Positions 52,301-64,000 of a stretch of DNA of 64,000 nucleotides are shown in pieces. A model generated the notes under the pieces. It worked only from the letters and a program-made list of their open reading frames with translations. It was not told the origin of the DNA and did not search any database. A program made the position numbers and the translations under genes. Position 1 is the stretch's first letter. Each line of letters opens with the position of its first letter. The stretch comes from Roridomyces roridus (Eukaryota; Basidiomycota; Agaricomycetes; Agaricales; Mycenaceae): the NCBI GenBank assembly GCA_029378245.1, contig JARKIF010000010.1, forward strand, positions 1,054,001-1,118,000, read 5' to 3'.

Positions 52301-54592
52301 TCTGCACTTGCTGACTGGTTTCAGCGTTCTTGGGAAACCACTTCCTTCAGGTCCTGGGCGAAACGTTTGGTGCGCATTCGGTGACGAATCCGGATCAACA
52401 GTCGGAGCGGACGCTACTGGCTGAGCTCGCGCCGGACATGGACGAGGAGCTGATTCTGAGGCTCGTCGGGACCTTCCACGATCTCCGTAAAGGGTACGAT
52501 AATGGGATCTTGAATTATCCGTATTCGCTGCGAGGTGAGTGGGCGTTTGTCTGTCTGGGCGACGGAAGAGTCTGCTAACGAACGACCTTTTTTGCTAGAG
52601 CTGATCAACCTGGTGAAGCATATACAGGCTTTCCCGAGCGATTCGTTGGGTGATGCTCTGCGAAATGTGTTTGACTTTGATGTCTACAAGCCGGATACGA
52701 TCGAGAAACTGGCGGCTATATTACAGCATCATGGGTAAGTGGATGACTTGACTTTTGGGTTCTTTGGCTCACTCTACTACCCAGGCTGAGCGTCCCGCAT
52801 CTTGGTCTTGCTGCAGCGCGTGAGGCGGCCAAGAAGAAGATCAAGGATGTCCAGTTTGAGCCCAAGAACACGGAGTTGGGAGAGCCCAAGGAGGGGGAGC
52901 ATGATGACAAGGAGCATAGTGGCGGGAATAAGTGGGCTGGAGGGGTACGTGACTTGATATTAGGGAACGTGAATCCCCAGGTTGACGTGCTGCTCAGACA
53001 GGAGGGCGGGATACCGCTGGGATGGGCGGGCGCGGAGGGTACAAGCGATTCTACAAAGGCGGTAATATCAAGCAGGTGAGTGGTTGCTCGATGTTTTACA
53101 TTTGCCGGTTGAAGAAGAGGACTAGGTCTCGGACAAGCTGAAGCAGAGCGTACCGGACCACGTCCAAGAAAAGGCGCGTGAGATGGCAAGGCAAGAGCTC
53201 CAACGACGGCTGGAAGAGCTCGATATGAGTGAGAGCCAGGCGGCGGGCTATGGGCAGCTGTTGGACGCTACGCAGGCGCATATGGTCTCTCTACACGATC
53301 TGTTGGAGCGTATGTGACTCTTCCTTTCTTTCCTCACCTCTGTGCTCACGTGATTTTCGCAGATTTGGCGGCAAAGGAAGAAGAGCGGGTGTGGATCAAG
53401 CGTCAGACCGACGGCGAGCTGGATGATAATCGACTCACAGAGGGCCTGACGGGCGAGGCGAGCGTGTACAAGCGCCGTGGGATGGAGAAGCCCGAGTTGG
53501 GTCGTCCGCAGATCAAGTGCGTTGGCCGCTCACTTTGCTTTGCTGTTATTCCTCCGGCTAAATTCGTCAGGCCAAAACGGATACGCTTCGTTTTCGATTT
53601 GAGTGCTTCTATGTGGGCTCCGATACCCCTTTTTGTCATTCTTCTGTGCCCTGACAGCGTTCAGGTACCGCTTCCAATACGATGGACGTTTGGAGAGAAG
53701 CATGGAGACAGGTATGTCTGTATCGACTCATGGCTTCGCCTGCTGATAGACGCAACCCAGCTGTCATGTTGATGGAGACGTTTGACCGTCTTTCGAGGAA
53801 GGAGAAGTACGTGTGGGACGTGAGTACTCCGAATGGTGTTTTGTATGTGCCTTGGCTGACCCTGAGTTAGATGTACGGACATGTGAGCAGTTCACATGTT
53901 CATTTTAATGAATGTGCCTCTCATGAGATTCTGAAATACAGTCCGGTGACGGTGCCGATATCCAGCTTGTTGATGCGCTCAAGCCGCCCAAGGACATGAA
54001 GGACCGGTCGGTGGAGTTTCTTTGCGGAAGGCGTGTGTTTGTCTCATTGGCTTGTCAGGTGGAAAGTCGTGGAGAAGATGCATATGATTCCGCAGTACGC
54101 CTTTGCTGGTGACTACACGGTTGAGGCTATTGAGAAAGGGGTGAAGGAGGTTGCTGCCTTTGACGCTGGTCTGTCTTGCCTTTATCATGCTGCCTTGCCT
54201 CTGTATATTGATTCGATCTGTTAACAGATGACTGGTTCGTCATCGCTATCACTGTGAGTTCGTTGTCCTCCTCGCATCACCATCCGGTCTCTCAGCTTAA
54301 CTTGTCTCCTTATCTAGGACGCCAACTTTGAACGCTACGGCATTTCCCCGGACGACGTTGCTCGTGCCATGAAGCGCAATCCGAAAGTGCATACTGCGTT
54401 GATATGCATCGGTGAAGGAGCAGAGGCGACTTGGTATGTCTCGCGACGGTCTCTTTCTGTCTTTGCCTGCTCAAGTGTTTTGCTTTGCGAAGGATTCCGA
54501 GAAGTATCCCGGGTCGGGGGTTCCGGGTGTCGAATACGGCGGATATACCGACCGTTTTGCGGAGTATACTTTCTACAATGGTAGACCGGTAG
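49309..54592 (+). CDS. VWA8: VWA8-like protein: dynein-type AAA+ modules plus C-terminal VWA
   Basis: Multi-exon gene. The N terminus MLLPFQQALRRLPGLGIRVM is basic and amphipathic, fitting a mitochondrial presequence (VWA8 is mitochondrial in animals). First AAA module: SQPGPYARRLAMTFA (degenerate P-loop), YIALHRDVGETELKQ, ILILEGIEKAERG then PILNNLLENRE. A later module has LLGNQGVGKNKIVDRLCQLL (canonical GxxGxGK), REYIQLHRDTTVNQLM, VIIIDEADKAPEHVVAI (Walker B) and LVLLANRPGY. After a short acidic linker come NKWAGG, ELDDNRLTEGLTGEASVYKR, then the VWA domain with its metal site DLSASMYRF, GHSGDGADIQLV and ITDANFERYGI, ending RGFRVSNTADIPTVLRSILS at 54592. An ATPase of unknown substrate. Compared with human VWA8 (about 1900 residues), the segment between the AAA modules and the linker is very short, so a long central region is missing. 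Confidence 0.87.
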
Positions 54593-55936
54593 ATGTTCTA
54601 GACTGCCTGGGGATGTCTTGTATATACTAATCTAATCCATGTGTTGTTCGCGACTCTTGAGGCGATAAATTTCGCTTCCGTTCCACTTGGCGTTGGATCG
54701 TCCCGTGCGAAGCCAATCGTTTAGCATTCTTTGGACCCACAATGGCCTGCCAATTGTAATTGTCGAGAACTTGGAAGCACGTACGGTCTGCTTCGGGGCC
54801 GCCACGATCCTGCTTCCTGAGGACTGCTTTCACACATCACTGTGATCGCCGTTTACTTATCTTGAACCAGGAACAGCCAGGAACCAAAGAGCCCACAAGC
54901 CTCCACAAGCCGACGACTCGCAACGTTATCATTTGCATCACCGTACCTGGCGGATCTGAACTCTGAATCTGATCCGCACTCAGCATTTCGCTAGCCGCTG
55001 CGTAGTATCGGTCGTGTGCCCTGGTAGTCCCTATACGTCGACATGGCGGGTGGTGCTTCCCGTCAGTTCACAGCTCTGAAACGGGTGTTGCCCGCGGCCA
55101 CTTCAAGTACCGACCCCAAATTCCGTAATCCCATTCAAGCAGCTGTTCAATGACAGACGTGCTGCGCGCTTGGCTCAAGGAGCATGTGGACGTCGTTAAT
55201 GTCTTGAGATGGAGAAACTCAACATTTTGTCAAATGCATGTGGCGGCGCCGGCTTCCAGCCTTCCACTTGCATAACGGGAGCGGGTCTCTCCAAGAACCT
55301 CCCCATTTCGCCAGGCGCCGAGAAGATTGCTTTTAACGGACAGATTGAATGTATGTGAAGATATCATTTTCATCTTCCCCTTGGCTCCAACTTTGACGGA
55401 CATGGACGGAAATGTCTTGTCGGGTCCCGCGTATTTTTTGCGAGCTGTATACAGAAAGCTGTTGACATGTTCTCTTGCGGAGTTCGCTTGCGCGATAGAG
55501 AGAGACCTCCTCGTGGCCACATCCCTTGATCAGGGGTACCAATTGATTTTTGAACTGTTCCCGATCCGTCTCTCGTGTGCCTAGGACTGGAGCTCGCACC
55601 GGGAGCCGGAATGTACCGTGTGCCGCCGAGAGCAAGAATACTTGGGTTCCCTCGAAAATGTGGATATTGTATCTCACACTCTGCGCCCGGGTTCGCCGTC
55701 GTTTTTAGTGCAGAACTGAGTATGAAACAATTGAATGATAAGGCTGTATGGATCAGATGGAGGATTGAATAGCCTCCGTTCGACTTTTGCGCAACTGTCA
55801 AAGTCCCGCGCGTTGCTTCCCACCAACGCCACCCGAAGCGGCTTATCAGCATGGCACCCGCAATAAAAGCGGACGAACCTCATTTCGCAAGTTCCTGACG
55901 TTTCCCCCCCGTCTGCCGCCTTCTCCCTTCCAACCG
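54593..55936. other. Intergenic, no gene recognised
   Basis: About 1.3 kb. Short ORFs on both strands (for example 54627-54833 and 55333-55677, minus) lack family features. The right part is the promoter of the permease. Confidence 0.5.
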
Positions 55937-57938
55937 ATGGCCGACTACGACCTCGAAAAGAAAGCGACCCACTCTGGCGATGTCGCGACCGGGGAAGTCG
56001 TCGTCGACGAGAACGCGGGCCACATGCATCGCTCCCTGAAGGCGAGGCAGGTCTCCATGATTGCCATTGCGGGCACCATTGGAACTGGGCGTACGTCGAA
56101 TGCATTCCTTTTTCTTTGTCACTGACTGACTTTTTTTCACGAACAGTGTTCCTGTCGTCGGGGAAAGCCTTGGCCAACGGTGGTCCTGCGGGTGCCCTCA
56201 TTGGGTATCTCATCGTCGGTGTCCTCGTCGGTCTGATGATGTACTCTTTGGGAGAGATGATGGTGTACGACCCGTCGGCGGGAGGATTCATCGAGTTCTC
56301 CTCACGGTATATCGACCCCGCCATGGGCTTTGCGCAGGGCTGGCAGTTCTGGTTCCAGGTCGTCATCTCGGCTCCCACTGAGATTGTCGCCGCTTCCATC
56401 GTCATTGAATTCTGGGACCAGAACGCGAACCACAAGGCTATCTACATCACCGTCATGTTACTCGCCATCTTCCTGGTCAACCTTGGCGGTGTCAAATACT
56501 TTGGGGAATTCGAGTTTGTTTTTGCGACTCTCAAGATGTGCGTATCTCCATCCCCGTCTCGTGGCTTTTCTAACCGAGAACAGTGTCACGATCCTGGGTC
56601 TTATCCTCCTTATGCTCATCATTGACCTCGGTGGAGGACCCGACCACGACCGCCGTGGTTTCCGTTACTGGAAACGCGAGCCTTTCAACAACACTTTTGA
56701 CGACCTCCTCCCTCAATCAAAAGCGCGTTTCCCTCGGCTTCTGGGCCGTGTTGACCCAGGCTGCCTTTTCCTGTGTGTATAATGCCTCTCCTCACATACT
56801 CATCTAACCGTCGTGTCAGACGGAGGAATGGAGGGTCTTGCCATGATCTGTCTCGAGGCTTCCAATCCCCAGGTCACCATCAAGACCGCCGTTCGCGCCA
56901 TCTTCTACCGTATCGTCGGTCTCTGTACGTCTACCCGCCAGTCCTGTTTCTGCTGTCATTCATTGTGCCACAGACGTCTTTTCTATCCTCCTCATCGGCA
57001 TGTGCCTTAGCCGTAGCGACCCCAACCTGCTGCAGGCCAACAACGCCGACACTGGTACCGCCGCCGAGTCGCCCTTTGTCATCATCATCCAGGGCGCTGG
57101 TATCAAAGTGCTCCCTCACATCATTAGTGAGTTCTTGACCTCGTTCACTGTGTATTTACGCTAACCGTTCCTCCAGACGCCGTCATTCTGACATCCGCGT
57201 TCTCCTCCGGCAACGAGTTCTTGTACTCGAGCTCGCGTTCTCTCTTCATGCTCGCGCAGCAAGGCCAAGCTCCCCGCATCCTCGCCAAGGTCCTCCCCAA
57301 CGGTGTCCCTATCTACTCGCTCATCGCGTCCACCGCCGTTGCTTGCCTCGGCTACCTCGCCTGCGGTAAATCAGGCTCTAACATGGCCTTCAACTGGCTC
57401 TCCAACATCGTGAGCCTACTTTTCTCTTCTCTCCTCTCTATCTAAACCACCTCTCCCCCTCCTAATCCCGACGACATTGGGGAGTTTGATCACGTGGATC
57501 GGAATTGCTGGAGCGCACATTCGGTGGTGTAAGTCCACTCCATCCCTTTTGTGTCCGTGAATCTCATCCCCGTGCAGACCGCGCTATGCAAGTCCAAGGT
57601 GTCTCCCGGGACGTCCTCCCCTTCAAATCATGGACACAGCCATGGGGTGCCTGGACCGTCCTCATCTCATTCAGCATCATCGCCTTCTTCAACGGCTACG
57701 GGACATTCATCGGCGATGAATTCGACTGGCGGTCGTTCATCTCCGACTACATCAACATCCCCGCCTTTTTCATTTTGTATTTCGGCTACAAGTTTATCAA
57801 GGGCACCAAGATCGTCCCATTGGCCGAGATGGATGTGACATCACACTATGTAGAAAACAGTGTCGTGGTACGTCCTCTTTCGTCTTTGCGCAGTAACCGT
57901 TCTTATCCGCCCGTAGTACTCGAAATACCAGGAATGAT
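55937..57938 (+). CDS. Amino-acid permease (APC superfamily, fungal YAT/AAT type)
   Basis: Proton-coupled amino-acid uptake at the plasma membrane. It starts at MADYDLEKKATHSGDVATGE with a soluble N-terminal tail (about 35 residues), then the family signature SLKARQVSMIAIAGTIGTG joined across an intron to LFLSSGKALANGGPAGALIG, then YLIVGVLVGLMMYSLGEMMV, PSAGGFIEFSSRYIDPAMGF and AQGWQFWFQ. Further hydrophobic exons follow: VTILGLILLMLIIDLGGGPD, GGMEGLAMICLEASNPQVTI, YVFSILLIGMCLSRSDPNLL, NEFLYSSSRSLFMLAQQGQA, WGAWTVLISFSIIAFFNGYG and INIPAFFILYFGYKFIKG. About 12 membrane spans are expected over about 540 residues. The last exon is tiny (YSKYQE then stop at 57936-57938). Introns are 45-60 bp. 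Intact; the substrate among amino acids cannot be told. Confidence 0.9.
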
Positions 57939-58438
57939 GAGATGGGATGGAGTGAAAGGGTCGATTTATGTATATCTTCGAATCATAATTGCATACGCTA
58001 CGCTATCGACGGGCTATTTTCTGATATCTACCCGCCTGTCAGTCCGCTCAGGTCCGCCCGATAACGGATGACCACGAGTGACCAGGGCCCTACATGGATC
58101 ATGGATCTACCTCACTTTCACTTTCACATTGCTTTTTCCCTTGTGCTCCTCAATGCCCGACCTGGGACCCGTGGTGATCGGACGAGGGAATTCTCATTTC
58201 ATGGAGAGCACTGGACAGATCTAGAGATGCACAGGCCCTGGAAGCAGGACGGGTCGCAGTCCATCGTGTACACTCAGCAAACTCAGTCGAAGCTGGTTTT
58301 TGCCCATTTCCCCGCGCTAAACATCATGGTCATGGTCACCTCGTCGGGCAGCCAAGGCCTTTGAGTGAAATTAACGGCTCGGAATCATACGACTGCATAA
58401 GATTGACCAGATTGGAACAGAGCCAAGTATTTACAGCT
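57939..58438. other. Intergenic between convergent permease and FMO genes
   Basis: 500 bp of 3' flanks; nothing recognised. Confidence 0.5.
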
Positions 58439-60881
58439 TCAATAGCCGCTAATAAGGTACTGTAGTACGTCCTCGCCCAAAGACGACTTTCGCTCCGCTC
58501 CGGCGCCAAGCAGCTGCAATTTCCCCTCCGAGTCCGAATGATTCTTCCCACTGCCGGGGATATGGGGTGGATTCGGGTTAGTGTGCAACCACGCCAAGGC
58601 GAACTGCCCGAGGATCTCCTTCCAGCTGTGGATAGTACAGCTATCAGCACTTGGGGAAGAACGGTGAGAGTGTACTTATGGATACGCACTCTTTGGTCAA
58701 CCCATCGATGGTCTTGCCTCCATATTCGTACGCAGCCATATTGAGCCAGCCAGTGAAATAATTGACGTATCCTATCCGGGGTGGGTCAGTCTCAGTCCTC
58801 CACTCCTTCTCTCAAATGCCAAGGAAGGAAGCAAGGCAACGCACCAGTATTCCCGCCCATACCCAAAAACAAGATCCCCTTCCCGTACCCCCCGCGGGCC
58901 TTCACACCCTCCCTATAGACGCGCCACATCTCCGCCTGGCTAGGCAGCATCGCCTTGCCAGACCAGACCTTGGCGATAGCCAATGCAAAGTATTCGCCCA
59001 GTGTCCACGTTACCGTGCCGAGATTCACTACGGAAGGTAAGGTGATGCAAGTAAAGTTTGGAGCGACCGACGCGACGTACTGTTCATGAAAGCCAGCGTC
59101 GGCTCCTCGATGTACAGAAATTCGAGGTACAGGGAGCGGTAATGCGAGCCGTCGGTGACGAGCGGCTGCGGCTTATCCATCGGTCCCTCCTCGTCGAGCC
59201 CGATGGAGGAATTGTGGTATTGAGGAAGGAACGGGAAGGTGAATTGGTAACCTGTTGCGAATATGATACGGTCGATTTCCGTGAGGAACTGGCAGAAGAC
59301 ATTGAGGTGGGGTCGATTTGAAGGTGGGCGAACTCACCGTGCCGTCAGCCAATTCGATCGACGCGTTGTCGGGATGGAACCGTGCGATGCCGCCGACGAT
59401 ATTCACATCATGGTGCAATAGGTTCAGGAATACCGGTGGGGTCGTCGAATCTGTCGGTATGATAAGCTCATGAAGCGGCGCGTATTCTCCTCGAGTTACT
59501 TTTGCTGGGCTGGATCGTGATGAATTGCGCGATGCCACCACAAGTAAGTAAATACCTACCCGGACAGAGATATAGTTCGTCTTGACAGAGGATTGGAGAT
59601 CTGCCGAAATGGCCGTTGCGCTCGTCTGCAATACCGAGTCAAAGATATCTCCGCACAAGAAGGCATAACGGACCCCAGCGCCGACCACAAGAACGGATTG
59701 ATTGGCAAAGACCTTCGGATCCCGATATTCCCTAGAATGAAGGATGCTCTCAGGCGACCGACGCGCCCATTCCGCCAATCCAGGTATATTGGGAATATTG
59801 GGTGCGTTAAAGGTCCCAGTAGCCACAATCACAGCGTCGAAATCCTAGCAAAGAGTGAAATAACTGCACGTCTGAGCGGAAGAATGTATTCACCTCCGTC
59901 CACCAGACCTCCTTGCACGACGCCGCTCCCAACCGAACGAACTTTTTCAAAGTGAGCGTCCACCCTCTTTCGTCGTGGCGTTTCTCGACAAGCTCGACGC
60001 GAGTGCTGTATGAGGTGACGGGGCTGTCGTCGTTGCTGTTGATGCCGTGGTACGAGAATACACCGCGTAGGTATCCTTGCAGCAGACGGTACGGAAGATC
60101 TACATACATGCCTTCAGTTGGTGTAATAGAGGGAAGAAGGAGGAGGCGCACGTACGCCAAGGGACCCCCGGAGGCCAATCATGTCCACTAAACTATTTCG
60201 CGATGCGTGAATACAACGATGCGTGGGTGAATCTGGATGCATACATGCATGAGGGGCTGCGAGAACGATTCAGTCATCCCTTCACTCAAGAACGAAAGCA
60301 GCAGCAAACGTCAACTCACTGCAGGCACATTCGAAGTGAGGGACTTGTACAACGGCTGAGGCGCCCGATGTCTCCTCCAGCGCTCCGCCGTACTCATACC
60401 CATACTATCATTCCGGTCGTCATACCACCTCTCGAACGGCAGGACAGCCCCAGGAGGCGGAAGCGTCGGCTCATAATCCGCAATTCTAGGATCTTCATTC
60501 GGGATGGGGGCCTTATCTGGCACGTCGTCTGTATAATGCCAATTTCCACCTGGTACAGCGTCCCGTTCGAAGATCCTGATGTGCGAAAAGCCGGCGTCGA
60601 CGAGCTCTCGGTATGCGAGGAGTCCACTAGATAGAGTTGGATACAGTTGAATAAGTAGGAAGGAAGGAAGGAAGGAAGATGAGAATGAGCACGCACCTCA
60701 CGCCCGCGCCGATAATAGCCACTTTGCGGATAGGCCATTTAAACTGGTAAAACTGCGAATCCGCTGGGGCGTTGACCAAGTTATCCCGTTCACCGTTTGT
60801 GGTGGTATGGAAGGGAACTTGCGCCGTTGCAGACGCGGTGGCGAACAACCAGCCGACCGCAGTGTAGTACAAGGCAAGCAT
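58439..60881 (-). CDS. Flavin-containing monooxygenase-like protein with signal peptide
   Basis: Minus strand. It starts MLALYYTAVGWLFATASATA, a probable signal peptide or membrane anchor. The FAD-binding fold follows: WPIRKVAIIGAGVSG (GxGxxG across an intron), LLAYRELVDAGFSHIRIFER then PGGNWHYTDD (the GGxW motif). In the middle are LLQGYLRGVFSYHG, DFDAVIVATGTFNAPNIPNI, SILHSREYRDPKVFANQSVL then VVGAGTSATA (second GxGxxA, NADPH site), and EIDRIIFATGYQFTFPFLPQ (the ATG-containing motif of FMOs). It ends EDVLQYLISGY at 58439. Such enzymes oxygenate soft nucleophiles or perform Baeyer-Villiger reactions. A signal sequence is unusual for an FMO but occurs in fungal homologues. All key motifs are present. 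An intron near 60655 contains a (GGAA)n run. Confidence 0.85.
60656..60678. repeat. (GGAA)n microsatellite in FMO intron
   Basis: Consecutive GGAA units lie inside the intron that splits the first glycine-rich motif of the FMO gene. Confidence 0.8.
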
Positions 60882-60960
60882 CCTTCAAATTGGAGGCGGA
60901 TTACAGGGGAGCCGCCTTTAACGGCTTTATCTTGAGAAATCTCGGGCTGCGGGCCTGGAG

Positions 60961-61026
60961 CACATGTCTTGGGCGCAGCGGACTGCGGGGTAGCACATGT
61001 CTTGGGCGCAGCGGACTGCGGGGTAG
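60961..61026. repeat. Perfect 33-bp tandem repeat, two copies
   Basis: A 33-nt unit starting CACATGTCTTGGGCGCAGCG is repeated exactly (60961-60993, 60994-61026) in the FMO upstream region. Perfect identity suggests a very recent duplication. Confidence 0.9.
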
Positions 61027-61185
61027 CACACTATCAGGTTGCGCAGTTGACTGAGAAGATGACGTGAATTGGAACGCTCCAACGAGTTTTCACAGTGGGC
61101 AAGACAAGGAGACAAAACAGGGATTCGTCTATTGACAAAACCACCCAAAAAACTAGATACATAACATGGTAAATTACAAATGACC

Positions 61186-63869
61186 CTACCTTCGGTCGCC
61201 AAACTCGCTATTAAAGCTATCAGCACTCGATCCACCCTGCACGATCTGCACCTCCGAACTGAACGACGCCGGAGGCACGGTAATGGGCTGAATGTAGATG
61301 CTTCCACGAGTCAGATTCCGCACGTGCACGGGAGCGGGAGTGGTCTTGTGGGGAGCACGGACACGACCGACGCTCTTGACACGGACAGGGACAGGCACGC
61401 GAGAAGCGAGCTGCTCGTCGTCTGCATCAGCGTCCATGTCCCCGTGCAACCACGAGCTGGCATACGTCTCCACGCTCGCTCCCTGCGATGGCCTGCGCTT
61501 CTTCAGCGTGTTCCGCCGTGAAGGCCCATCAGAGAGGGACAGCATGCTGGGCGTAAACTCGGGTGGAGTCCACGCTTCCGAGACACCGCCGTCACCGCGC
61601 TGCGTCATTTGCAATAACGCCGCAGACGAGCGCGACTCCTGCCGCCCGTGTTCCTGCCGTGGACCATCCTGTAGGTTGACGGGCTGCATCACAGCCTTGC
61701 CCTTCCCACTCCTCAACGGCGCCTCGTCGTATTCAAACGGATCTTCCGTGCCAGGCGTCGAAGAGTAACTCTCCTCGTCTCGCGAGAAATGCGTCATGGG
61801 CGTCGTCCCGTACGTCGTGTCGCTGCGGCCGGGCGTCTGGTTCTCCGCGCGTGCCATCGGTGGGGAGTATACGGCGTAAGGATGGTTAGGAATTTGGATC
61901 TGCTCGGGCGAGGCCGGGCCATCGTAGGCATAACGGAAGACGGGTTCCGGTGACTCGGGGTATTCCATCCCACCATACGCATAGCGCATGGGCGGGGCAT
62001 CTGGTGATGCGCCATACGCGGAATCCGCTTGTGGCGACGGGCGTACTGGCGTGCTCGGCCCATCGTACGAGAAAAAGTCGGGTTCAGGAGGTCGGATAGA
62101 CGGCATCTGAGACTCGCCGTCGTCCCACTCGCTCCTTTCCGCAATCGGCGACGGCCGTCGTGGGACAACAGGGATAGGCGGGGGACCAGGGAACTGCGAG
62201 GCGATCTCACTAACGCTCGCCGCGGTCAAAGATTCGGGGTAGTACGAGCTACGGCGACTGTATTCCGAGGACCGTTGTTGTGCGGGTTTGGGTATAATGA
62301 ATTCGGGGTATCCCGTGGGCATCGGAGGATCAAAGGCAAACGAGGGGACAGTGCTGGTAGCATATTGCGAGGAGCGCGCAATCGAGACCCAGCTGGAAGA
62401 CACCGGACGCGCTTTGACGCTCTCCGCAATCACGGCGGGGCTGGGCATCTCGAGGCCGGAGAACCGCATATGCAGCGTCGGGGCCCCCTTGTCGAAATGC
62501 ACAGTGACGCGCTGGTTGGGATTGAATTCGGGCACGTCGATTTGCGTCCGCAGTGGTGAGCGATATCGGACGCTGTCGGCTGTCATCGGTGGCCTGAGCT
62601 GGTCGCTGTCCCTGGTCGTGCGCAGCTGCGAAAGGTCGCGCTTGACCTGAGCAAACTGGGACATGCGTGGCCCGTCGTTCTTTTCCGACATGGGTTCATT
62701 GGGCCGGAAGGCACTCGCGGTGGGCGTGAGCTGGCGGAAGGTGCTGAATCGAGGATTGGATATCAATAAGCCCAACCGCGAACGGCGGGCTTGCTGCCGG
62801 CTCGAAGACAATTCCTTGGTGACCTCTGAAAAGTCGTCAAACTGATCCACGCTACGGGGCATCAGCAACGCGGCGTCTCAAACAAGGCCAGCACACGCAC
62901 CCCTTGACAATCCCGATGATCAAAAATGCGCGCGCCAAAAAGCGTAGTATCCGCCGTGTAAGCGCACCGCCGAACCCGCCCTGAGCGAACCCAATGACGG
63001 TTTCGACGGCACCGAGCTTGAAGCCTCCAGTGATCCAGCCAATGCCACGGATGAGATGGGCTTGGTCGGAAGACGTGGTCTCGATGCGCCGCTGATCAAT
63101 GAAAGCGCGGACGAGACGGTAAAAGGCAAAGCAAAAGTTGATGGCCTCGAATGCGGTGAGGAGAGCGAGGGTGAGGCTCGTGAGGAACGTCCACAAGTCC
63201 TGGTCGCTGGAGGTGCGGAAGCCAATGGCAACGACCTGCCTTTCTCCGGAACCAATGGTGCCTGGGTGGTAGAGATCAATCTCTACCTAGGGCGGTGAAT
63301 GATACGGGCGGACGTACGGCGTGATATGCCCACAAACGACGACAGCTCATTGAGGGCGACGATGGCAGGGATGAAGAAGAGAAGGAGGACGTTTGCGATG
63401 TTCTGGAACCGTTTAGGGAGGGTGTCGATAAGTTCTCCCCGCGTGAACAAGTAAACGAAGAAGGTGTAGAAGAATATGGGAAGAAAAGAGGTGGCCCCTG
63501 GAATCGTAAGAGATGGAACACGCGCATAAGATTCCGGACGCACCCAGGACGATATCCACAACACTAAACACAGTGACACTGTCCCGCACAGCGGGCAGAG
63601 TGTGGGAGAGCAACTCAAGCAAGGCCAGCGCAAAGTAAGACCATCCTTCCGCCGTCAATAAGAGATGTCGCCTTGAAAAGGGGGGTTCTTAGTTTCGTCA
63701 TAGACTCCGAAATGAAAGCCACTCACCAGCCAGTACCCCAGTTTGTGATGACGAGAGTCGTCGAGAATATAAGCTCCAAAGCGGTGGGGATGATGAGAAC
63801 TTGAGACTCGAGGCTGGTGAAGCGTTCGCAACGAAGGATGGTGGCCGCAGAAAGACAGAGAGATCCCAT
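61186..63869 (-). CDS. Multi-span membrane protein with long Pro/Ser-rich cytoplasmic tail
   Basis: Minus strand from the ATG at 63869 (MGSLCLSAATILRCERFTSL). The N-terminal third has several hydrophobic segments in separate exons: VLIIPTALELIFSTTLVI, EGWSYFALALLELLSHTL, DSVTVFSVVDIVLGA, FLPIFFYTFFVYLFTRGE, IANVLLLFFIPAIVALNELS, FLTSLTLALLTAFEAINFCF and LARAFLIIGIVKG, so about seven spans. Two thirds of the protein is a soluble, disordered tail in one long exon (DQFDDFSEVTKELSSSRQQA onward to 61186) rich in Pro, Ser, Tyr and Arg, with many SP/TP sites and a basic stretch (RRNTLKKRRPSQG). It resembles a seven-span receptor-like architecture, but I cannot assign a family. The gene looks intact, and the window includes about 130 bp of its promoter. 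Confidence 0.72.
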
Positions 63870-64000
63870 TTACTGGGTGAAATGGGTATGGCCTCAGAGA
63901 CGGGCAGTTGGCATCTCAGGGCTTGAGCGCCAGCAGGAGAAGCCTGTGTTGTAAAAGAGTGGATAGCAGACTGGCTGCAACTGGGATCGACCGGCGCCTT

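Noticed and set aside
54627..54833. Minus-strand ORF after VWA8 as a gene
   Set aside because: 68 codons, no start context, family or splice partner; probably chance.

Overview
The window looks like nuclear DNA of a filamentous basidiomycete. Most genes are split by many introns of about 45-65 bp with GT...AG ends, and the protein families (tandem P450s, UDP-glycosyltransferases, MYND proteins, Zn2Cys6 regulators, DUF4419, VWA8) are typical of Agaricomycetes. My best guess is a Rhizoctonia/Ceratobasidium-like fungus; this is an inference from family resemblance, not proven. Joins were traced by eye from reading frame, splice signals and comparison between duplicate copies.

Layout. 1-10.1 kb: a tandemly duplicated unit holding the tail of a secreted-protein gene, a short-chain dehydrogenase (SDR, minus strand) and a divergent cytochrome P450. 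Copy B (6.0-10.1 kb) is intact for SDR and P450. Copy A (1.55-5.7 kb) has a deleted SDR and a P450 carrying a 641-bp MITE with a TAA target duplication. 10.2-19 kb: a UCH-type deubiquitinase, a UDP-glycosyltransferase with three apparent 1-nt shifts, a Dip1/Ldb17/SPIN90 actin regulator, a small secreted protein and a small membrane protein.

18.8-40.1 kb is the most unusual part. A DJ-1/PfpI (isonitrile-hydratase-like) gene and a large Zn2Cys6 gene form a unit of about 7 kb that is duplicated in tandem (18.84-25.91 and 25.91-32.04 kb), followed by a third Zn2Cys6 paralogue (33.6-38.6 kb) and a short antisense relative (39.4-40.1 kb). I call the three large paralogues ZR1, ZR2 and ZR3. Each has an N-terminal zinc cluster, a conserved middle domain, an acidic tract, an invariant FRLRGG motif identical to the tail of ubiquitin, and a long conserved C-terminal half that I do not recognise. 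Each is interrupted differently: ZR1 by a net +7-nt frameshift, ZR2 by a 1.6-kb insert carrying a RING-finger ORF exactly at the intron that splits the zinc cluster, ZR3 by a 2.08-kb TIR element. The second DJ-1 copy is dead: it lost its nucleophile cysteine and carries a 375-bp hAT-type MITE with a perfect 8-bp target duplication.

41.2-45.3 kb: two tandem MYND/MSS51_C-like genes on the minus strand, one with a CGA-to-TGA stop. 45.5-64 kb: a gene-dense, conserved block with an uncharacterised conserved protein, a DUF4419 protein, a VWA8-like AAA/VWA protein, an amino-acid permease, a flavin monooxygenase and a multi-span membrane protein with a long Pro/Ser-rich tail.

No tRNA, rRNA or CRISPR array was seen. 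The duplicated accessory half (0-45 kb) contrasts sharply with the stable housekeeping half (45-64 kb).
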